24,313 nucleotides of DNA, taken from positions 1 through 24,313 of the IMG/VR virus record IMGVR_UViG_3300046009_010585. One strand, given 5' to 3'. The DNA is from a virus. Shown in pieces: positions 19,116 to 24,313 of this stretch. The position numbers and the translations under genes are program-made. Numbering within the stretch: the first letter of the stretch is position 1; every line of letters starts with the position of its first letter. The notes under the pieces were generated by a model. That model did no database searches and was not told where the DNA came from. It saw only the letters and a program-made list of their open reading frames with translations.

Positions 19116-21320
19116 TTATTTTGCCTTTTCCAAGAACTTGCGATTAACTGTTTTGGATACTTCTGACATATTCAATGGATCAATGAACATCGAATCCGAT
19201 CCATACATGTATTTGAAATTAGATTTAGAATTAACTGATACATATCCTTGGAAAATAAAATATGAAATTATATTAATTCCTAACGATTTATATGTATCGA
19301 TAACTTTTTTAGTAAATTGAACTCCGTTATACGTATAACGACTACATCCATCAATTGAAGTAGGGTCGCCATCGGAATAATTAATGAATATACATTCATC
19401 GCCACGCGCATCCGCTTTTATATCAGATTCAATACTTTTAAATGCTAATCCTTCCGGAGTAATTCCAAATACACTGAGATATTTGAATAAATTTCTAACC
19501 TTACTCATTTTATCCAAAGCAGAATCATATGCATACAATGTAACACATTTGTTTCCGTTGCCAGATAATGAACTAGTTCCTCGAAGTGATATTTGTACTC
19601 GTATACCCGTTGTCATAGATGCTGCTTGTGCAATTGCTACTGCTGAAGTAATTGCATTATGAAATTTCGTACCCGTCATCGATCCGGATGCATCAATTGA
19701 AATATGTATAAAATACTTTTTAAATTTATCCGTAACAATTTTGTGAAACACATTAACATTTTCATAACCCAATTGTGCTACTAATCGTCTATCAATTTTT
19801 CCAGATTGCAAACGAGTTGTTTTAAGTGTTCGTTCTGAGTCTCTAATTTGCAATTTGCTACCTAATTGTTTACCTAATATAATGCCTTTAGTTACTGCTT
19901 CATCGTGTTCGCGTATAATACGTGTATAGCTTGACGTTTTATAATCAGTTTTGCCATTAATACAAGCTGCAGAGCTGTGACAGAATAAATCTGGCATTGA
20001 ACAAATAACATTTGCAGTTAATTTTTTAATAACAACTGTATCAATTGGATCACTTTTACCTGCGGGGCCTGTATATACAACTCTGGATTCGGTTCCTGAT
20101 TCCTTTAATGCACGAACCATTACATTTTGTGATTTTGTTAATCGACCTTTTTTGTTCAAATTACCTTCAATAAAATCAGCTTGTTTTTCTAATGCCTTTT
20201 TTAATTTGTTTAAATCATTAGGTGACAATGCATCGGAATCATCTTCTTCGTCTGCATCTTCTTCATCCGTTTCCTCATCTTCAGAGTCATCATCGTTATC
20301 TTCCGCAGTTTCGTTTACGTCGTCTGTTTCGTCTTCCGAATCGTTATCTTCAGATTCTTCCGTTGGATCTTGTGGTTCGGGAACATCAGGCGTGTCATCG
20401 GATTCAGAATCAGAGCCATCACTAATATCCATGGCCTGAACATTATCTGTATCAATGTCAGTATCGTCTGATTCAGGTTGTGGTTGTTTTGGTTTTTTCG
20501 GAGCTGGTTTTGGTTTTTCATTTGCCGTTTTTACTGCTACATCAATGATTTTAAATATTTCACACGATAACAACAATGCATCTTGCGTTGATTGCAATCT
20601 ACTAATATGCTTCAAATCAATTAAAGTCCAAATAGTTTTGAGTTGTTTTAACGTATCAAGTTGACGATTTGGATTGGTAAAATTGATAATATGAAACAAG
20701 TAATCATCCCAAGTTTCGTGTTTCTTTTGGCGAGCAATTAATGCTTTGTCAATAATTTTATCATTGAAATAACGATTATACATGGCCTCGTAATACATAC
20801 GGTATCCAGGTGCATTTGTGTATATATGATAATCAATTCTTCGGTCTTCAATCCAATTCAACAAACCTTTAATATGGTTTAACTGTGAACCCGTTAGGTT
20901 GTCACCGCATCCTTGAAACCGGGCCACATCAGCCATTTTGGTATCTTGTATGAATGATGTGGTATTGCCATCAGAACGTTTAAAAATTGAAAAATCAGTT
21001 AATGCAATATGCGAGCCTTCATGAAGTGCCAATCCAACTGCTGGGTCAAAATGGTTATTATCTAACTGCGTGCCTATAACAACTCGTTCCCCATCGGTAT
21101 AACTAGAATCTTTGCTTTGAAATACAACAGGAATTTGCTTGCCGGTAACGATATTAACAAAATTACCAATTGCCCTTTGTACAGCTGCAAGTTTCGTTAA
21201 ATCTAAAGAATTCTCTCTATCTCCTCGCTTAAAGTCAGTATCAAAATCATACCAGAAACTCGAGGCTGATTTACTAGAAAAAGACTTCATTACTACTGGT
21301 TTATTGTTTTGAATAGCCAT
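19116..21320 (-). CDS. CobT-like VWA protein with HExxH metallopeptidase-like domain
   Basis: A 734-residue protein. Residues 96-110 hold GLALHEGSHIALTDF, an HExxH zinc motif (H100, E101, H104), and NWIEDRRID (155-163) may give the third ligand. Residues 284-364 are extremely acidic (D, E and S repeats) as in CobT. Residues 536-734 are a von Willebrand factor A domain with MIDAS DASGS (543-547). The next upstream gene is a MoxR/CobS-like AAA+ ATPase, and the two probably form one machine that remodels or inserts metal into a target. Phages of many kinds carry such pairs, but the true substrate is unknown. The ATG at 21320 is 12 nt past the -10 box of its own promoter. Confidence 0.88.
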   Translation of the reverse strand: MAIQNNKPVVMKSFSSKSASSFWYDFDTDFKRGDRENSLDLTKLAAVQRAIGNFVNIVTGKQIPVVFQSKDSSYTDGERVVIGTQLDNNHFDPAVGLALHEGSHIALTDFSIFKRSDGNTTSFIQDTKMADVARFQGCGDNLTGSQLNHIKGLLNWIEDRRIDYHIYTNAPGYRMYYEAMYNRYFNDKIIDKALIARQKKHETWDDYLFHIINFTNPNRQLDTLKQLKTIWTLIDLKHISRLQSTQDALLLSCEIFKIIDVAVKTANEKPKPAPKKPKQPQPESDDTDIDTDNVQAMDISDGSDSESDDTPDVPEPQDPTEESEDNDSEDETDDVNETAEDNDDDSEDEETDEEDADEEDDSDALSPNDLNKLKKALEKQADFIEGNLNKKGRLTKSQNVMVRALKESGTESRVVYTGPAGKSDPIDTVVIKKLTANVICSMPDLFCHSSAACINGKTDYKTSSYTRIIREHDEAVTKGIILGKQLGSKLQIRDSERTLKTTRLQSGKIDRRLVAQLGYENVNVFHKIVTDKFKKYFIHISIDASGSMTGTKFHNAITSAVAIAQAASMTTGIRVQISLRGTSSLSGNGNKCVTLYAYDSALDKMSKVRNLFKYLSVFGITPEGLAFKSIESDIKADARGDECIFINYSDGDPTSIDGCSRYTYNGVQFTKKVIDTYKSLGINIISYFIFQGYVSVNSKSNFKYMYGSDSMFIDPLNMSEVSKTVNRKFLEKAK

Positions 21321-21332
21321 ATTTGCGTTTTA

Positions 21333-21365
21333 TTATAATATATGAAATTAAATGTTATTTTCCAA
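21333..21365 (-). promoter_or_regulatory. Promoter, TTGGA-N18-TATATTAT
   Basis: TTG at 21365-21363, TATATTATAA at 21342-21333, TTTCA before the -10. Lies between the MoxR and VWA genes, so the two can be transcribed apart. Predicted leader about 10 nt. Confidence 0.75.
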
Positions 21366-21376
21366 ATATTTAAGCA

Positions 21377-22531
21377 TTAAAATGGATTATCATCTTCGTC
21401 TGTATTGAAAATATCTTGTACTTCAGTGGCAATATGTTTTTGAATAATTTGTTTCACAAAGGTTCTTTCGGAGTCAGCTCCACCCGATGCATCAAAGAAT
21501 GGTAATACCGATACCTCCATGGCTTCTGACAATGAAAACTCATCTGCTAACAATTCACAAACACGAACTGTCATACGAGTTGATATCATGGTACTCAATT
21601 TTCCTTCTTCTGATTTCCATTCTTTTCTAGTTGCATCTGCAATATCAGCTACAGCGTGTATCATTGTAGGAGAAATTCGATTGCCATATCTTTTTGTTAA
21701 TAAATCTTCTTCTTGAGTCAAAGAAAGAATATCAACCTCAATAATTTCGAATCGATCCATTAATGCACGGTCCAATACGCGAGTTGAAGTATATTCGGTA
21801 CCGATATTTGCAGTGGCAATAAATGATACTCCAGATGCTACACGAATAGTTGGAGAATTAACATCTTCATCCAATCTCAAATAGCGTTGACCTTCATCTA
21901 AAACAGTCATTAAGATGTTCCATGCTTCTGGATGTGCTCTAGATAACTCATCTAACAATATCACAGCCGATTCCGTTTGAATTGCTCTTACGAATGCCGA
22001 TTCATCAAATGTAGTTTCGCCGTCTTGGAAATGCGTGTTACCAATAAGAGTTGCTCTTGGATCTTGTGTAGCTCCCAAGTTGAAATAAAAGAATGGACGT
22101 TCCGTTGCTACCGGCAATGCTTTTGCGGCTTGAGTCTTACCACAACCTGCAGGGCCAACCATCATGATGTTTTTTCCGCGGGCTGCTGAACGAACCAAAT
22201 ACTTCCATTTAATGTCAGACATTTCTAAGTCATTTGGCTTAATCTTGTATGAATTCTTAATCAATTCCAAAACAGGATCCATTTCTCTTTCCTCTTGCAC
22301 TTGCAATACGGGTTGTTTATATTGTATTTGACGACCTGTATCATCTGTTGCCGGTACTCGACGTGCTCGACCCGTTGTATGGTCAAATACCAAATTTTGA
22401 TTGTTAGTGTATGCCGCATTTATCATAACTGGCCTAAATAACTCAGAAATGTCTGCTCCTGTGTTAACATCAATTACGGTTAAATAACCTGGCGTTGAAT
22501 CATCAATTCTTCCTGTTTGTATCGTATTCAT
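21377..22531 (-). CDS. MoxR/CobS-like AAA+ ATPase
   Basis: A 384-residue AAA+ protein. Walker A is GPAGCGKT (126-133), Walker B is ILLDE (191-195), sensor 1 is ATANIG (239-244), and DRALMDRF (254-261) gives the arginine finger. This is the MoxR-like/CobS branch. The N-terminal 100 residues are a linker with an LFRPVM motif and a disordered stretch. It should form a hexameric ring that works on the VWA/HExxH partner encoded next. The predicted leader is about 8 nt from the promoter at 22542-22573. Function of phage-encoded pairs is unresolved; metal-cofactor loading or protein remodelling are the usual proposals. Confidence 0.92.
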   Translation of the reverse strand: MNTIQTGRIDDSTPGYLTVIDVNTGADISELFRPVMINAAYTNNQNLVFDHTTGRARRVPATDDTGRQIQYKQPVLQVQEEREMDPVLELIKNSYKIKPNDLEMSDIKWKYLVRSAARGKNIMMVGPAGCGKTQAAKALPVATERPFFYFNLGATQDPRATLIGNTHFQDGETTFDESAFVRAIQTESAVILLDELSRAHPEAWNILMTVLDEGQRYLRLDEDVNSPTIRVASGVSFIATANIGTEYTSTRVLDRALMDRFEIIEVDILSLTQEEDLLTKRYGNRISPTMIHAVADIADATRKEWKSEEGKLSTMISTRMTVRVCELLADEFSLSEAMEVSVLPFFDASGGADSERTFVKQIIQKHIATEVQDIFNTDEDDNPF

Positions 22532-22541
22532 ATATCTTTTT

Positions 22542-22573
22542 TTATATTATATGAAAAATATATACAAATTCAA
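22542..22573 (-). promoter_or_regulatory. Promoter, TTTGA-N18-TATAATAT
   Basis: TTG at 22573-22571, TATAATATAA at 22551-22542, TTTCA before the -10. It lies directly after the stop of the CUB gene and drives the MoxR gene, predicted leader about 8 nt. Confidence 0.72.
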
Positions 22574-22575
22574 AG

Positions 22576-23844
22576 TTATCTTATGATTTTTTTTGCCGTT
22601 CCATCGTCATATACTTCAAGCAATAGCCCCGATTCGGTTGGCATAGCTTCTTTCCCCAGCAAGTTTAGTACTCGCACTACATGGCGTATTTTGTTGGTGT
22701 TATCAATTAATATCGGACCGTATACTTTGTAATTTCCATCCACATCATGTTGAACCAATTGATAGTAATTTAAACTGGCATTTGGTGCCGATTCGGTTAC
22801 ATGATATATGTTTTTTGTGTTTGAATTTGTAGCTGACGGATGCGTGGCAATCGTGTTCCATGTTTCGCCATTTTGACTAACTTGTACTTCAAAATGTGAA
22901 CTATTCCATTCTGATGCAGTTGCCCAATCGAATGCATTGTATGAATCATATGCATATCCTTCAAAATACATTAACTCTACCGGTAATGCCAAAATTTGAT
23001 TGATTGTTGCTTGATATCCAGCCCATGTTCCGATATTGGATACATCACTAGTAAATCGAATAGTTATTGCACTATTTGATTGAGTTGTTACGTATGACAA
23101 ATTAGTTGCAGTTCCCGTTAATGTTGCTAATAATGGAGCCGATGTGTTGAAACCATCATATACATATAAATAATCATAATCAGTTTCAATGTTTAAACTA
23201 GAAATATTTAATTCTAATTTTTTAGTTGGATCCGTTGGTGTAAATGTTATGGTTTGTGATAAGTTATTTCCATATGTTTCAGCATAACTACCTTGATCTA
23301 TAATTGTTATGGATTCATTAACTGTTTGTGAACAATTGCCTAGCATCGGAAGCAATGTGTTTTGCACGGTGTTTGTTGAAGTCCAAGACATATCATCAAT
23401 ATATCGTTCTTGTGCACCCGATGCTCGAGTATCTCTGACTCTAACATATACGTTGCTTAATGCAGATAAGTTAATTGTATATTGCTGATATGTAGCAGTA
23501 ATGGTTGTTATGGTACCTCGACTTGTCCACGTAGTTCCATTGGTCGAAGTTTCAATAACACAGCTCCACGCCGTTGTGTTTGTACTACGACGATACCAAA
23601 ACGAAAAAACACCTGGAGATGCAATGATTGGAGTTCGAATCCAATCGCCAGAGCCATTAAACCCTATAGCACGTCCGCCAGTTCGAGTAGGTGTTGTTAC
23701 CGTGATCACGGAGTTTATTGTCCAGGTTCCTCCTTGGGTTGTTACTGTTGTAGTTCCGAAGCTTTCGTATACTTGGTATCGACTGCATTGTGTATGTACT
23801 AATGTACTAAATAATGTTGCAATAATTACAATGTACCATTTCAT
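22576..23844 (-). CDS. Secreted CUB-domain protein with T9SS-like C-terminus
   Basis: A 422-residue exported protein. Signal peptide MKWYIVIIATLFSTLVHTQC (1-20). Residues 22-155 look like a jelly-roll/MAM-like domain (GDWIRTPIIASPGVFSFWY, RYIDDMSW). Residues 170-283 are a CUB domain: an N-terminal Cys, GSYAETYGNN, and YDYLYVYDGFNTSAPLL. Residues 287-380 match a flavobacterial segment before T9SS tails (LPVELMYFEGYA, WATASEWNSSHFEVQ, NYYQLVQHDVDG). The last 38 residues (VVRVLNLLGKEAMPTESGLL, then VYDDGTAKKIIR) fit a type A sorting tail. It should be exported by the host type IX system. CUB domains often bind proteins or sugars; the target is unknown. The ATG overlaps the 38-aa gene. Confidence 0.85.
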   Translation of the reverse strand: MKWYIVIIATLFSTLVHTQCSRYQVYESFGTTTVTTQGGTWTINSVITVTTPTRTGGRAIGFNGSGDWIRTPIIASPGVFSFWYRRSTNTTAWSCVIETSTNGTTWTSRGTITTITATYQQYTINLSALSNVYVRVRDTRASGAQERYIDDMSWTSTNTVQNTLLPMLGNCSQTVNESITIIDQGSYAETYGNNLSQTITFTPTDPTKKLELNISSLNIETDYDYLYVYDGFNTSAPLLATLTGTATNLSYVTTQSNSAITIRFTSDVSNIGTWAGYQATINQILALPVELMYFEGYAYDSYNAFDWATASEWNSSHFEVQVSQNGETWNTIATHPSATNSNTKNIYHVTESAPNASLNYYQLVQHDVDGNYKVYGPILIDNTNKIRHVVRVLNLLGKEAMPTESGLLLEVYDDGTAKKIIR

Positions 23845-23957
23845 TGTAAGTCCTTATTTTTATGTTTAGGTTTACGTGTATATGTTTTTTTGCTTTTTTG
23901 CACGATGGGTCTAGTTGCTGCCCAAATTTCTTGCATGGTAACTTCTATCTTTTTCAT
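23841..23957 (-). CDS. 38-aa basic mini-protein
   Basis: A frame from ATG 23957-23955 to TGA 23843-23841, the latter overlapping the CUB gene's ATG as ATGA. The product is MKKIEVTMQEIWAATRP, then IVQKSKKTYTRKPKHKNKDLQ, acidic to start and strongly basic at the end. Small phage proteins with an R-x-K-x-K-KxYxRKxKHK tail are familiar but unnamed. The promoter at 23960-23993 lies only 2 nt upstream, so it is probably made from a leaderless mRNA and then couples translation of the exported CUB protein. Nucleic-acid binding is suggested by charge only. Confidence 0.7.
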   Translation of the reverse strand: MKKIEVTMQEIWAATRPIVQKSKKTYTRKPKHKNKDLQ

Positions 23958-23959
23958 AC

Positions 23960-23993
23960 TTATAAATATATGAAATTTATGTTATAAATCCAA
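23960..23993 (-). promoter_or_regulatory. Promoter, TTGGA-N18-TATATTTA, leaderless
   Basis: TTG at 23993-23991, TATATTTATAA at 23970-23960, TTTCA before the -10. The ATG at 23957 lies 2 nt past the box, so RNA should start within about one base of the start codon. Confidence 0.75.
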
Positions 23994-24313
23994 TCACCAT
24001 TTTCGACAAGACCAATAACGTGCTTTCCAACGAGGTCCTGGAGTTTCACAACGATGGCGAGCTCTAAATGAACGTCGTCGTGCCGGATTGCTTTTACGGA
24101 TTCTCATGTTAGGATCTCCGAAATTAACTTTAACTACATTGCCTTTGTCATTTTTAACATACACTTTGAATTTTTTCACATCACCGCGAGTTGGTTTTCC
24201 TAGTTGAACTTTGCGTCCTTGGTATTCTGCTTCATTAAGACCAGGTTCCATTATTTCAATTATTTCTGGCTTATCTGTAGCATACGCTTCTTTGATATAT
24301 TCAATTAGACATT
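23994..24313 (-). CDS. Partial conserved phage protein with basic C-terminal domain
   Basis: The frame is open to the right edge, so the N-terminus is missing; 105 residues are visible. The first ATG inside the window (24251) is probably not the start, because upstream codons continue in frame (CLIEYIKEAYATDKPEIIEI). The C-terminal part is strongly basic: YQGRKVQLGKPTRGD, KKFKVYVKNDKGNVVKVNFG, then RRRSFRARHRCETPGPRWKA and YWSCRKW. This ending (VKVxFGDPNM, FRARHxC, GPxxKARYWSC) is a conserved domain found in many phage and metagenomic proteins. I recall it as an uncharacterised DUF-type domain. Two Cys and two His could bind zinc. The function is not known to me. Confidence 0.8.
   Translation of the reverse strand, partial: CLIEYIKEAYATDKPEIIEIMEPGLNEAEYQGRKVQLGKPTRGDVKKFKVYVKNDKGNVVKVNFGDPNMRIRKSNPARRRSFRARHRCETPGPRWKARYWSCRKW

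Overview
The window looks like part of a large, AT-rich bacteriophage genome, probably infecting a member of the Bacteroidota (Flavobacteriia-like). Every recognisable gene, all 26 tRNAs and all 13 recognised promoters are on the minus strand. Genes are small and tightly packed, often with ATGA or TAATG overlaps. Phage-type genes are present: ThyA, RNA ligase, P-loop kinase, a GIY-YIG homing endonuclease, GroEL, a CobS/CobT-like MoxR-VWA pair, and a basic domain known from phages at the right edge. The host guess rests on three things: secreted proteins ending in type IX secretion (T9SS) sorting-like domains (CHU_C type B; CUB plus a type A-like tail), A-rich translation starts with few Shine-Dalgarno sites, and a Bacteroidota-type GroEL. 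Phage origin and host are inferences; no virion gene is securely identified.

Layout, left to right (transcription runs right to left). 1-2405: a partial basic protein, a membrane/coiled-coil protein, three hidden mini-proteins (29, 43 and 57 aa), a HAD phosphatase of the Swiss-army-knife RNA-repair type, and a calcineurin-like phosphoesterase. 2406-2618: a non-coding stretch with three hairpins. 2619-4242: three unknown proteins. 4264-7464: an array of 26 tRNAs covering all 20 amino acids, interrupted by one 47-aa gene with its own promoter and by structured spacers. 7473-8010: a terminator, a 44-aa gene and a lipoprotein. 8039-10188: a hotdog thioesterase and three secreted proteins, one with a CHU_C domain. 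10200-12619: a GNAT acetyltransferase, an ABC transmembrane domain without an ATPase, and ThyA. 12627-14932: a run of small unknown proteins. 14944-18347: RNA ligase, P-loop kinase, a 70-aa protein and GroEL, read groEL first. 18368-22531: a GIY-YIG endonuclease, then a CobT-like VWA/HExxH protein and its MoxR-like ATPase. 22576-24313: a secreted CUB protein, a 38-aa basic protein and a partial conserved phage protein.

Two window-wide signals stand out. First, 13 minus-strand promoters share one rigid architecture, TTKGW-N18-TATAWTWW; in 12 of them the predicted transcript starts about 0-14 nt before the ATG, so many mRNAs should be leaderless or nearly so. Second, in all 26 tRNAs the first base after the discriminator is C although CCA is never encoded, and three tRNAs carry a non-canonical T-loop. 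The genes suggest a phage that supplies nearly a whole decoding set, RNA repair enzymes that could protect it, its own chaperonin, and a suite of exported proteins aimed at the host envelope.
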